A stretch of 51,979 nucleotides of DNA from an uncultured Bacilli bacterium. GTDB lineage: Bacteria; Bacillota_I; Bacilli_A; RF39; UBA660. The position numbers and the translations under genes are program-made. The notes below the pieces were generated by a model, which did no database searches, had not been told where the DNA came from, and saw only the letters and a list, made by a program, of their open reading frames with translations. Each line of letters begins with the position of its first letter. The first letter of the stretch is position 1. The stretch covers positions 1-51,979 of the forward strand of contig CAKOZV010000008.1 of NCBI GenBank assembly GCA_934131695.1, written 5' to 3'. Positions 1-7,695 of the stretch are shown here, piece by piece.

Positions 1-91
1 GCTTAATACCCCCCCCCATGTTAACTAATTGTAAATTTGATTTATCCATGAGTCACAGGCACCTACTTCCTTTATCTTTTATACCTAAATT
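1..91. other. Window edge, non-coding, with a run of nine C
   Basis: No gene is seen here. Positions 9-17 are an uninterrupted run of nine C in otherwise very AT-rich DNA. The leftward gene that ends at 92 would be transcribed into this stretch. I see no clear terminator hairpin before the window edge. Confidence 0.5.
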
Positions 92-553
92 TTAACATAC
101 TTCTGATTTATTATCAACACACATTTTACATTTAGCATCATGCATAAAACTAGATACTTTTTTCTCTATTTCAGGTAAAGCTCTCTTATCAATATTACTT
201 AACACAATAAATTCATGTAACATATCAATTTCTACTTTTCCAAAGATAACACCACTTTTAACTTTTAAATCACTAAACATATCTGGTGTAATACTATCAA
301 AGAAATAACCAAATACTACCCTATCTCTTCCTATAACTAATCTTTTATTGGTAAGAACAATAACACCTGTTCCTAAAATATTAAATGGATTATCATTTTT
401 TTGAGCATAAAAAGCATAGATTATTTCTTCATCATCATAAAGATGCTTTAAGACTATTTTACTATTCTTTTCAAGTCGCCATCCAATAGTCATCGGATAC
501 TTTGATCTAAATTCACTAAGTAAGTTTCTTAGCTTTTCTTCATTATTCATCAT
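92..553 (-). CDS. Small protein with a PH-like (YokE/bPH-type) domain
   Basis: This 153-residue soluble protein has no signal peptide or membrane segment. Its centre (about residues 35-130) resembles bacterial PH-like domains: a short helix, then beta strands carrying VLTNKRLVIGRD, the hallmark stretch of YokE-like PH proteins, then an aromatic segment and a C-terminal helix. The tail carries three cysteines (CKMC, then a final C). Tandem ATGs occur at 553 and 550; a GGTGAT-like ribosome site favours the second or either. It follows the thioredoxin-like gene by 7 bases on the same strand, so the two are probably one operon. Function is unknown; PH-like domains of this kind are often linked to membranes or stress responses. 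Domain call is from pattern recognition only. Confidence 0.55.
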   Translation of the reverse strand: MMNNEEKLRNLLSEFRSKYPMTIGWRLEKNSKIVLKHLYDDEEIIYAFYAQKNDNPFNILGTGVIVLTNKRLVIGRDRVVFGYFFDSITPDMFSDLKVKSGVIFGKVEIDMLHEFIVLSNIDKRALPEIEKKVSSFMHDAKCKMCVDNKSEVC

Positions 554-560
554 ATCACCA

Positions 561-1112
561 TTAATCTTTTATGAAATCGTATTTTTTAAAGAATGAAACT
601 ATATCTTCCTTAGAAGTTAATCCTTCAATCTTATCTACAATTTTATTCTTTTGAACAACTAGAATTAATGGAGTACCATATCCTTCACTGAAATAATCGT
701 CAGATTTAATTAACTTACTATTACCTTCATCATCAAGTTCATCAGTATTTAAATAGTTAACTGTAATATTAGTTTCATATACAATATTTTTGATTATTGG
801 ATCCTCTTGTTGACAATAATGACAAGTTGGTCTTGAAATATAGATAATTGACTTATCACTACCTTTCTTAAGTGATAAATATTTATCAATATCAATACTA
901 TTTAATTCAGCTTGTTTATCTTCACTGATTTCAGCATCATTATCACTATCAGTTGCTGTATCTTTTTGATCATTAGTAGTTGTTGTTGTTTTACTAGATG
1001 TGTTCTTATTAGATTTAATCTCTGATGCAAAGTAACTACCTCCAAATACAATAACTAATAATAAAATTATAATAGTAGCTGTTTTTATTTGTTCCTTTTT
1101 CTTATCATCCAT
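561..1112 (-). CDS. Membrane-anchored thioredoxin-like protein (CHYC)
   Basis: The 183-residue protein has a short Lys-rich cytoplasmic start, one membrane segment (about residues 11-29) and a Ser/Thr/Asp-rich linker (about 35-70) leading to an extracytoplasmic thioredoxin-like domain. The active-site motif is CHYC at residues 97-100 within SRPTCHYCQQEDP, where a thioredoxin fold has CxxC after the first strand. A cis-Pro equivalent appears in GYGTPLILVV. Such anchored proteins usually act as extracellular thiol-disulfide oxidoreductases or reductant carriers. The ribosome site is GAGAGGAG. It heads a two-gene leftward operon with the PH-like gene. CHYC is not the usual CGPC, so an oxidase/isomerase rather than reductase role is possible. 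Confidence 0.7.
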   Translation of the reverse strand: MDDKKKEQIKTATIIILLLVIVFGGSYFASEIKSNKNTSSKTTTTTNDQKDTATDSDNDAEISEDKQAELNSIDIDKYLSLKKGSDKSIIYISRPTCHYCQQEDPIIKNIVYETNITVNYLNTDELDDEGNSKLIKSDDYFSEGYGTPLILVVQKNKIVDKIEGLTSKEDIVSFFKKYDFIKD

Positions 1113-1135
1113 CTTTAATTCTCCTCTCTAGCAAG

Positions 1136-1165
1136 ATTATACCATACTTTATTTTATTTTGTCGA
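1136..1165 (-). promoter_or_regulatory. Promoter of the thioredoxin-like gene
   Basis: On the minus strand, TCGACA (complement of 1160-1165) and TATAAT (complement of 1136-1141) are separated by 18 bases, a good sigma-A promoter just upstream of the GAGAGGAG ribosome site. Confidence 0.6.
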
Positions 1166-1168
1166 ATA

Positions 1169-1197
1169 TTGACTGTAAATTTTCATCGTTTTATCAC
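1169..1197 (+). promoter_or_regulatory. Putative promoter of the dehydratase-activase operon
   Basis: TTGACT (1169-1174) and TATCAC (1192-1197) are 17 bases apart, ahead of an AGGAAAGGAAGG ribosome-binding stretch. The -10 is weak, so the call is tentative. Confidence 0.4.
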
Positions 1198-1225
1198 ATA
1201 AGGTTATAAGGAAAGGAAGGCTCTT

Positions 1226-2131
1226 ATGGATAAAGTTGGAATACCTAGAGGATTTTTATACTACCGCTATGGTGTATTATGGAAAAGTTTTTTTGATGTA
1301 TTAGAAATACCCTATATAGTCAGTGATAATACTACTTACAAAACATTAGAAAGAGGAAAAAACATTGCTTTAGATGAAGCCTGTCTATCCATGAAAATAT
1401 TCTTAGGACAAATAGATGAACTTAAAGACAAGTGTGATACTATCTTTATTCCAAGAATCTACTCTTTAAAGAAGAATGAACAAGTATGTACTAATTTCAA
1501 TGCTTTATATGACTTAGTAAGAGTATTATTTAATAAGAAGATACTAAACTATAATATTGATGTAGAACACCATAATAGTGAGAAGAAAGCTTTTATTTTG
1601 TTAGGAAAGGAACTTGGATTTAGTTATTTTGAATCTAACAATGCTTACTTAATTGCTAAGGAAAAAGAAAAGTTATATCTTGATAAGCTTAAGAAAAGTG
1701 GACTAGAGAAACTTAGGTCTAAGAAGAAAAAGGTTCTTTTATTAGGACACAGTTATAACTTATTAGATTCACTAATTGGTGGTAGTGTTACTAAGTATTT
1801 AAAAGAAAATGATATAGAAATAATTTATAGTCATGAAATAGATAGAAATATAATTGAAGATGAATGTAAAAGGATTTCTAAGACTGTTCACTGGACAATG
1901 AATAAAGAATTACTAGGAGCTTTCTCTTATTATAAAGATAAGGTTGATGGAATTATTTTAATATCAGCTTTTCCTTGTGGACCTGACTCTTTAACTAATG
2001 AAATGATTATAAGAAAGAAAGGTAATAGTAAAGTACTCTTACTTACTTTTGAAGAGATTAATAGTGATATTGCTATTATTACTAGATTAGAAAGCTTTAT
2101 AGATATGTTGAAAGGAGGTATTCATCTTTGA
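1226..2131 (+). CDS. 2-hydroxyacyl-CoA dehydratase-like protein, DUF2229 type
   Basis: The 301-residue protein begins MDKVGIPRGFLYYRYGVLW, the start typical of DUF2229 domains found in large CoA-substrate enzyme activases. Three cysteines (C53 in DEACLS, C88 in EQVCTN, C251 in FPCGPD) sit at positions like the cluster-binding cysteines of HgdA/HgdB dehydratase subunits. By family knowledge it would bind an iron-sulfur cluster and be reduced by the ATPase encoded third in the operon. In many Firmicutes this domain is fused to the ATPase and an HgdB-like domain in one very long protein; here the parts are separate genes. It overlaps the next gene by 4 bases. The true substrate is unknown; dehydratase activity should not be assumed. 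Confidence 0.7.
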   Translation: MDKVGIPRGFLYYRYGVLWKSFFDVLEIPYIVSDNTTYKTLERGKNIALDEACLSMKIFLGQIDELKDKCDTIFIPRIYSLKKNEQVCTNFNALYDLVRVLFNKKILNYNIDVEHHNSEKKAFILLGKELGFSYFESNNAYLIAKEKEKLYLDKLKKSGLEKLRSKKKKVLLLGHSYNLLDSLIGGSVTKYLKENDIEIIYSHEIDRNIIEDECKRISKTVHWTMNKELLGAFSYYKDKVDGIILISAFPCGPDSLTNEMIIRKKGNSKVLLLTFEEINSDIAIITRLESFIDMLKGGIHL

Positions 2132-3192
2132 AAAAGGTACTAGCTTTTCCTCAACTAGGTGATTATAAACATCCTATTGGTAAGTTTTTAAGAAGAGTTA
2201 CTAACTTAGAAGTAATTGAGACACCACCTATTACGAGAAAGACTATTGATTTAGGTAGTAAGTATTCACCTGATTCTGTATGTATACCTTTTAAATATAA
2301 TTTAGGTAACTTTATAGAAGCCCTTGATATGGGAGCTAATGTCTTATTACAAGCAGGAGGTGGATGCAGATATAGATATTATGCAGAAGTACAAGAAACT
2401 ATCTTAAAAGATTTAGGATATAACTTTGACTTTATTCAGATAATTGGTGGCGATAGTTTAAACTTTAAGGAAGTATTTACTATCTTCAAGAAGTTAAATC
2501 CTACTCTTACTAAACGAGAATTTATTCATGAAGGACTATCCGCTCTTTTATATATTAACTACTTGGATAAATTAGATATAGAAATTAGAAAGAGAATTGG
2601 TTTTGAGAAAAATAAAGGTTCTTTTCTAAGATTAAAGAATAGATTTATTAGTGACTGTAATAATGCTAAGGGTATTCTATCTCTTAGAAAGATATATAAG
2701 GATTCTCTAAGATATTTAAAAACTATTCCCATTAATAAACCAAAGAACTGTTTAAAAGTAGGTATTATTGGAGAACTTTATACAGCTATGGAACCTTATT
2801 CTAATTATGAACTAGAAAAGACCTTAGCAAGTTACCACATGGAGATTAAAAGATTTACTAATGTTAGTTATCTCTTGTGGCAAAAAAAGTTTTTACTCCC
2901 ATTCATGAAATTTAGAATCAGAAAGTACTGTAAATATACTTTAGGAGCAGATGGACTTGATAATGTCTATAGAATTAATTATTTAAAAAGACATCACTTT
3001 GATGGTGTCATTCATACTAAGCCAACTGGATGTACTCCAGAAATAGGAGCTATTCCAATTATGATTAAGGAAGCGAAAGATTTAAATATTCCCATCACTT
3101 TTTTCTCTTTTGATGAACAAAGTGGTCTAGATGGAATAAAGACTAGATTAGAAGCTTTCTATGATTTATTAAATTTTAAGAGGGAGGGATAA
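2128..3192 (+). CDS. HgdB-like iron-sulfur protein (2-hydroxyacyl-CoA dehydratase family)
   Basis: The 354-residue protein starts at a TTG that overlaps the preceding stop; an AAAGGAGGT ribosome site 8 bases upstream supports it. Three cysteines, C52 (DSVCIPFK), C80 (AGGGCRYRYY) and C302 (PTGCTPEIG), match the three-cysteine layout of HgdA/HgdB-type subunits and of double-cubane cluster proteins. Together with the preceding protein it would form a two-subunit Fe-S reductase activated by ATP hydrolysis of the BadF-type protein encoded next. The genes are 2 bases apart. It lacks any membrane segment and should be cytoplasmic. Whether it dehydrates a 2-hydroxyacyl-CoA or performs another low-potential reduction cannot be told from sequence. 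Confidence 0.7.
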   Translation: MKKVLAFPQLGDYKHPIGKFLRRVTNLEVIETPPITRKTIDLGSKYSPDSVCIPFKYNLGNFIEALDMGANVLLQAGGGCRYRYYAEVQETILKDLGYNFDFIQIIGGDSLNFKEVFTIFKKLNPTLTKREFIHEGLSALLYINYLDKLDIEIRKRIGFEKNKGSFLRLKNRFISDCNNAKGILSLRKIYKDSLRYLKTIPINKPKNCLKVGIIGELYTAMEPYSNYELEKTLASYHMEIKRFTNVSYLLWQKKFLLPFMKFRIRKYCKYTLGADGLDNVYRINYLKRHHFDGVIHTKPTGCTPEIGAIPIMIKEAKDLNIPITFFSFDEQSGLDGIKTRLEAFYDLLNFKREG

Positions 3193-3194
3193 TA

Positions 3195-4142
3195 ATGACT
3201 GGTTATTTAGGTATTGATATTGGTTCTATTTCTACCAAAGGAGTGGTAATTGATGACGATAACAATATAGTAGCTAGTAGTTATTTATGGACCGAAGGTG
3301 ATCCAGTTAAAGCAGTTAAGAAGGTTTTAAAAGAATTAGAAAAAGATTGTAAAGATATAAAAATACTAGGGGTTGGAACTACTGGTTCTGCTAGAAAGTT
3401 AATTGGTACAATGTTAGAAGCAGTTAGTATTAAAAATGAAATAACCGCTCATGCTATTGGAACTTTATCTAAGTATCCTGATATTAGAACTATTCTAGAA
3501 ATAGGTGGACAAGATTCTAAGATAATTTTATTAGATAATAAGATAGTTACTGATTATGCAATGAACACCTTATGTGCTGCTGGTACTGGTAGTTTCTTAT
3601 CTAGTCAAGCTAAAAGATTAGGACTTGATGTTAAAGACTTTGGACCAATCGCTCTTACTAGTAGGAATCCAACTAGTATTGCTGCAAGATGTACTGTTTT
3701 TGCAGAAAGTGACTTAGTTCATAAATTACAAATGGGTTATCAAAAAAATGACATAATCGCTGGTCTTTGTTACAGTGTAGCAAGTAACTATTTAAATAAT
3801 GTAGCAAAGGGTAAAAAAATAGAAGGCCCTATTATCTTCCAAGGTGGAGTTAGCAAAAATATTGGCGTAAAGAAAGCTTTTGAAGATTTATTAAAAGAAG
3901 ATATAATTGTCGATGATAATGGACACTTAATGGGAGCTTTAGGTAGTGCTATTCTTGCTAAGAAAAGTGGCATAAAGAAGAAATTTAATTTTAAAATACG
4001 TGATGCTAAATTTGAGACTAGTGGTGTAACTTGTAAAGGATGTCCTAATCATTGTGAAATTATCATCGTTAAAAAGAATGGTAAAATACTAGATACTTGG
4101 GGAAACCGTTGTCCAAAAGGTGCCCTAACAATAAAAGAATAA
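3195..4142 (+). CDS. HgdC/BadF-type ATPase activase with extra C-terminal Cys motif
   Basis: The 315-residue protein is an ASKHA-fold ATPase of the acyl-CoA dehydratase activase family. The phosphate-binding start is GIDIGSISTKGV; the dimer-bridging cluster cysteines are C127 (NTLCAAGTGSF) and C166 (AARCTVFAESD), the spacing known from HgdC. A second ATP motif, EIGGQDSK, lies near residue 102. After the ATPase domain there is an extension with C280, C283, C287 (CKGCPNHC) and C306 (GNRCPKG), a likely second metal site, also present in the long fused members of the family as I recall them. It closes the operon and is followed by a strong hairpin terminator. The protein would inject electrons into the two preceding subunits at the cost of ATP. 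Confidence 0.85.
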   Translation: MTGYLGIDIGSISTKGVVIDDDNNIVASSYLWTEGDPVKAVKKVLKELEKDCKDIKILGVGTTGSARKLIGTMLEAVSIKNEITAHAIGTLSKYPDIRTILEIGGQDSKIILLDNKIVTDYAMNTLCAAGTGSFLSSQAKRLGLDVKDFGPIALTSRNPTSIAARCTVFAESDLVHKLQMGYQKNDIIAGLCYSVASNYLNNVAKGKKIEGPIIFQGGVSKNIGVKKAFEDLLKEDIIVDDNGHLMGALGSAILAKKSGIKKKFNFKIRDAKFETSGVTCKGCPNHCEIIIVKKNGKILDTWGNRCPKGALTIKE

Positions 4143-4168
4143 CCGAAAAATCAGTTATTCTTTTAATT
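4133..4168. terminator. Bidirectional terminator
   Basis: A perfect 11-base-pair stem, AAAAGAATAAC (4133-4143) with GTTATTCTTTT (4154-4164), sits between two convergent genes and is T-rich on both outer sides. It overlaps the stop codons of both. Confidence 0.85.
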
Positions 4169-4804
4169 TTTATAAATATCTTCTAATGCCGTCGATTTAG
4201 GCTCTTCTACAGTCGTTAGTTTAGTCTCTTCTACTGGCTTAACTTCTTCTTTCTGATTATTAATAAGATTCATATTATCAGTAGGTTGATAAATATTTTC
4301 TACTGGAGTTACTAATGGATTATTAGCTATATTTTCAAAATTATTATTTTCTTCATGTACTACATGATCACCTTCAGTTATTAAAGTCTTAATACTTTTT
4401 ACTGTTCCAAAAATTCCAGCTATCATAAAAACTATAGCAACCAGCGGAGAAACAATCTTTGAACTAGCATCATGCTTCCATACTACATCCAAAGGATCAT
4501 CAGGATTATATTTAAAGTCGATAGTTGATCCCCAATCATAAACATTATCGTATGAAGACAAATTAGTAGAGGCATGATAAACTTTTCCATCAACCTCATA
4601 TTCAACAGTAATATATGTTATTTCTGTTCCATTTTCTTCCTTTGTATTAATCCGAGTTACTACACCACTTATATCTTTATATGTACTTTGTTTGTAATCA
4701 TAGTCTTTTGTAAATTTTATAGAAAATATTAATAGTCCTACTCCTAACAAAAAGACTAATATACATAAAACTATTTGTGTACTAGGTTTTGTTTCTATTT
4801 TCAT
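4163..4804 (-). CDS. DUF3592-like membrane protein
   Basis: The 213-residue protein has two membrane segments (about residues 10-28 and 117-137) flanking an extracytoplasmic beta domain with ITYITVEYEVDGKVY and a WGSTIDFKYNPDDP stretch, the pattern of DUF3592 proteins. A charged, Pro/Thr/Glu-rich tail of about 60 residues follows inside the cell. Its start codon overlaps the stop of the upstream gene by 4 bases, so the two are translated together. The function of DUF3592 proteins is not established. Confidence 0.6.
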   Translation of the reverse strand: MKIETKPSTQIVLCILVFLLGVGLLIFSIKFTKDYDYKQSTYKDISGVVTRINTKEENGTEITYITVEYEVDGKVYHASTNLSSYDNVYDWGSTIDFKYNPDDPLDVVWKHDASSKIVSPLVAIVFMIAGIFGTVKSIKTLITEGDHVVHEENNNFENIANNPLVTPVENIYQPTDNMNLINNQKEEVKPVEETKLTTVEEPKSTALEDIYKN

Positions 4805-5595
4805 ATTTTAACTCTTGACACAAATGAATAAGTATCACCTGATAATTTAAATGTATATTGATAATTTGCAGTAGAAGTTACTTTTCCTGTTCCATCAGCA
4901 TTTTCTGAAAAGTCTACTTTCTCAGTTATTACAATAGTATCTCCCGTTCTAACTGCTCCAGTAACTGTTCCATGATAGAAACTACCAGTGGCTCCACCAC
5001 CTACAGTTAAGTAATCTACATAACCATTAATGCTTTCATCATAGACATAATATTCTATTACATAAGGTCCTACTCGCATAGGTTCACTCTTATTTAGAGT
5101 ATCACTACTACCAAATAATTCTTTATAAGTCTGTTCTACTCTTTCATATGGTATAAAACCAGTAGGACTATTTTCTTGTAATGTGTAATCACTATCGTTT
5201 AAGCTAATAGTTTTTTTAATATTTGTTGCATCTTGAATAACAGAAAAATCAGACTTCTTTAAGTTATGGTAAACTAAAGCCAATTTACTAGATTCACTTG
5301 CACTACTTACTTGGTAATTGTCAGAATTATTATAAAACCAATACTTATAAAAATTATCTCCTGTTAAAACTACCTTATTATATAAATTTTGTACTAAACT
5401 GCTATTAATATCTAATGTTTCATCTTTAGTAGTTGTTGTATTATTTTTACTACCTGAATCAACTCTATTCTTATCACTAGTTACTGTTTCATTCTTATTA
5501 GTAACTTTACCAAAACTTGTATAGCCAATATAACCAATCAATAAAGCAATAACCACTATAAGGAAGATAACAATTCCATTATTTTTCTTTTCCAT
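4801..5595 (-). CDS. Membrane-anchored extracytoplasmic protein of unknown function
   Basis: The 264-residue protein has one N-terminal membrane segment (about residues 8-27), a Thr/Lys/Asn-rich linker (about 32-60) and a Ser/Tyr-rich globular region with many beta-prone stretches toward the C-terminus. There is no lipobox cysteine, so it is a signal-anchored protein and not a lipoprotein. The architecture (anchor, low-complexity linker, outer domain) is like that of the thioredoxin-like protein at 561-1112, but no CxxC is present. It is translationally coupled to the DUF3592-like gene. I do not recognise the family. Confidence 0.6.
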   Translation of the reverse strand: MEKKNNGIVIFLIVVIALLIGYIGYTSFGKVTNKNETVTSDKNRVDSGSKNNTTTTKDETLDINSSLVQNLYNKVVLTGDNFYKYWFYNNSDNYQVSSASESSKLALVYHNLKKSDFSVIQDATNIKKTISLNDSDYTLQENSPTGFIPYERVEQTYKELFGSSDTLNKSEPMRVGPYVIEYYVYDESINGYVDYLTVGGGATGSFYHGTVTGAVRTGDTIVITEKVDFSENADGTGKVTSTANYQYTFKLSGDTYSFVSRVKI

Positions 5596-5631
5596 ATTTT
5601 CATCTCCTAAAATAATAATAATCTATGTATA

Positions 5632-5671
5632 GAAAAAAGACAATTATAATTTAAAGTTTTGATTGTCTTTT
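5632..5671 (-). terminator. Terminator after the ABC-F gene
   Basis: Reading leftward, AAAAGACAAT and ATTGTCTTTT pair across an AT-rich loop and run into a T-tract, just past the ABC-F stop. It separates that gene from the downstream membrane-protein pair. Confidence 0.75.
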
Positions 5672-5679
5672 AATGTAAA

Positions 5680-7260
5680 CTACTGGTTAAAATATTCGTC
5701 AAATGTTAGTCTTCTATCAATTATAGTACCATCATCTTTAATTTCAATTATTCTATTACATACAGTTTGATTAAGTTCATGGTCACGAGAAGTTAATATC
5801 AATTCCCCTTCAAAGTTTTCTAGGCCTTTATTTAATGAAGTAATGCTTTCTAGATCTAAATGGTTAGTGGGTTCATCTAATATTAAGAAGTTTGGTTCTT
5901 CTAACATCATTTTACTAAGCATACATCTTGCTTTTTCCCCACCTGATAAGACATTTACTTTTTTAAACACATCTTCCTTAGAGAATAACATTCTTCCTAA
6001 GAAACCTCTTAATTCAGTATCATCATCTACTTTTTTATATTGTTTAATCCAATCAAGAATACTTTCGTCTTTAACAAAATAAGAACTATTATCCTGTGGA
6101 AGGTAAGCTGGGGAAATAGTCTTTCCAAATAGAACTTGTCCCTTATCAAACTTTTCTACCCCTGCTAGAATATTAAATAGTGTTGTCTTTGCTAAATCAT
6201 TATTAGATACGATAGCTATCTTATCACCTTTTAAAACAGTAAATGATATTTTATTTAGAACTTTTACTCCATCTACTTCTTTAATTAAGTTTTCTACTTT
6301 TAATATTTCTTTACCTACTTGTTTAGTTATCTTAAATTCAATAAATGGATATTTTCTAGAAGATGGTACAATCTCATCTAATTCTATTTTTTCTAGCATT
6401 TTTTTTCTTGATGTTGCTTGTTTACTCTTAGAAGCATTAGCAGAAAATCTAGCGATAAAGTCTTGTAATTCCTTAATTTTTTCTTCTTTTTTCTTATTAG
6501 ATTCTTTCATTTGTTTAAGAGCTAACTCACTTGATTGATACCAAAAATCATAATTACCAATATACATTTTCATCTTACCAAAATCAATATCAACAATATG
6601 AGTACATACTTTATTTAGAAAATATCTATCGTGACTGACTACTATTACAGTATTAGGAAAGTTTATTAAGAATTCTTCTAACCAGTTAATAGCATCTAAA
6701 TCCAAACTATTGGTAGGCTCATCTAGCAATAATATATCAGGATTTCCAAAAAGAGCGGAAGCAAGTAATACTTTTACTCTTAATTTAACTGGTATCTCAC
6801 TCATTTTTTTATCATAATATTCATCTTTTATACCTAGATTATTTAGTAAAATAGCAGCATCATTTTCAGCATTCCAACCGTCCATATCTAAAAACTCAGC
6901 CTCTAAGTCAGCCAAGCGATAGCCATCTTCCTCTGTAAACTCCGTACGAGAATATAATTCTTCTTTTTCTTTCATTATTTTATATAGTTTATCATTTCCC
7001 ATAATAACCACATCTAAAACACGCATATCATCAAACTGATAGTGGTCTTGTTTTAAGACAGATATTCTTTCATTTTTTCCAGTAATAATATCACCAGTAG
7101 TAGTTTCTAATTCACCTGTTAATAATTTTAGAAAGGTACTTTTCCCTGCTCCATTAGCACCAATCAATCCATAACAAGCTCCATCTACAAATTTTAAGTT
7201 AACATTTTCAAATAAAGTTCTTTTTCCAAATCTTAAACTAACATTATTTACTTGTAACAT
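5680..7260 (-). CDS. ABC-F family ATPase (YbiT/YkpA-like)
   Basis: Two ABC domains without membrane segments, joined by a charged helical linker, mark an ABC-F protein, a class that acts on the ribosome. The first domain has a canonical Walker A (GANGAGKST) and Walker B (LLLDEPTNSLD) but its signature is degenerate (EIPVKLRVK in place of LSGG). The second domain has LSGGEKAR and LILDEPTNHLD, but its Walker A is degraded to SNNDLAKTT, with the lysine kept; I recall similar wording in YkpA-like proteins. I start at the ATG at 7260 (MLQVNNVSLRFG) because GGGAGGAAAAAGT lies right before it; an ATG 15 bases earlier falls inside that ribosome site. Length is 526 residues, normal for the group. A translation-factor role is likely; antibiotic resistance is not indicated. 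Confidence 0.85.
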   Translation of the reverse strand: MLQVNNVSLRFGKRTLFENVNLKFVDGACYGLIGANGAGKSTFLKLLTGELETTTGDIITGKNERISVLKQDHYQFDDMRVLDVVIMGNDKLYKIMKEKEELYSRTEFTEEDGYRLADLEAEFLDMDGWNAENDAAILLNNLGIKDEYYDKKMSEIPVKLRVKVLLASALFGNPDILLLDEPTNSLDLDAINWLEEFLINFPNTVIVVSHDRYFLNKVCTHIVDIDFGKMKMYIGNYDFWYQSSELALKQMKESNKKKEEKIKELQDFIARFSANASKSKQATSRKKMLEKIELDEIVPSSRKYPFIEFKITKQVGKEILKVENLIKEVDGVKVLNKISFTVLKGDKIAIVSNNDLAKTTLFNILAGVEKFDKGQVLFGKTISPAYLPQDNSSYFVKDESILDWIKQYKKVDDDTELRGFLGRMLFSKEDVFKKVNVLSGGEKARCMLSKMMLEEPNFLILDEPTNHLDLESITSLNKGLENFEGELILTSRDHELNQTVCNRIIEIKDDGTIIDRRLTFDEYFNQ

Positions 7261-7358
7261 ACTTTTTCCTCCCAAACTTTCTTAATTTTACTATATATTT
7301 AAAGAAAAAGCAAAATATTATTAACTAGTACGAGAAAAGTACAAATTTTTATTAATAA

Positions 7359-7387
7359 TTGTTATAATCATCATTCTATGATAAAAT
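7359..7387 (+). promoter_or_regulatory. Promoter of the tnpB leader
   Basis: TTGTTA (7359-7364) and TAAAAT (7382-7387) are 17 bases apart. Transcription from about 7394 would run through the alternative-hairpin leader. Confidence 0.5.
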
Positions 7388-7393
7388 GAATAC

Positions 7394-7512
7394 AGGTGAA
7401 GGAAATTTCATATAATAAAAAAAGGATACATTTGATTTTACGGATCAGATGCTTTCCTATATTTTGGAATGGGCATCCGAGTTCAACAATAGTTGAATCA
7501 GATGCTATTTTT
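7394..7512 (+). promoter_or_regulatory. Attenuator or riboswitch-like leader with competing hairpins
   Basis: The 10-mer ATCAGATGCT occurs twice (7444-7453 and 7497-7506). Its GATGC core can pair with the single GCATC at 7473-7477 in two exclusive ways. With the first copy it makes a hairpin (plus TTCC 7454-7457 with GGAA 7466-7469). With the second copy it closes a terminator hairpin containing TTCAAC/GTTGAA (7482-7497) followed by TATTTTT. This is the layout of transcription attenuators. I do not recognise a known riboswitch class in it, and the naturally controlled gene is unclear because tnpB now follows. Confidence 0.5.
7473..7512 (+). terminator. Intrinsic terminator in the tnpB leader
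   Basis: GCATC (7473-7477) pairs with GATGC (7501-7505) and TTCAAC (7482-7487) with GTTGAA (7492-7497); the stem is followed by TATTTTT. See the leader entry for the competing structure. Confidence 0.6.
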
Positions 7513-7695
7513 AATATATAAGGAAAGTGCGTTTAAATTATTGCTGAAAGAAAAGTAGGTTTATGAAAATTAAACCCACCACAAAAAGATTAAAGCAAAC
7601 CTTCAATAATAGGAAAGTTATAAAAAGTTTTAAATAGTTATTGCAAACATTTGTTTTATATGATATGTTATATTCTAACGAATTGAGGTGGTCAT

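Larger units (their letters stand above)
7261..7695 (+). other. Intergenic region before tnpB: leader and probable left end of the element
   Basis: No coding gene is seen. The region holds a promoter-like pair at 7359-7387, a leader with alternative hairpins (7441-7512), a further small hairpin GGTTTA/TAAACC near 7558-7580, and AT-rich sequence up to the tnpB ribosome site. The left boundary of the insertion element should lie here, but I cannot place it. Confidence 0.5.

Noticed and set aside
5680..7260. ABC transporter ATPase or antibiotic-resistance ABC-F
   Set aside because: Two ABC domains with no membrane partner mark an ABC-F, and the wording is closest to housekeeping YkpA/YbiT types.
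7394..7480. Fluoride or guanidine riboswitch
   Set aside because: GATG- and ACGG-containing segments recall these classes, but the required stems and conserved loops do not line up.
7394..7690. Group I intron (IStron) ahead of tnpB
   Set aside because: I could not find the conserved intron core segments, and the length is short; only an attenuator-like structure is supported.
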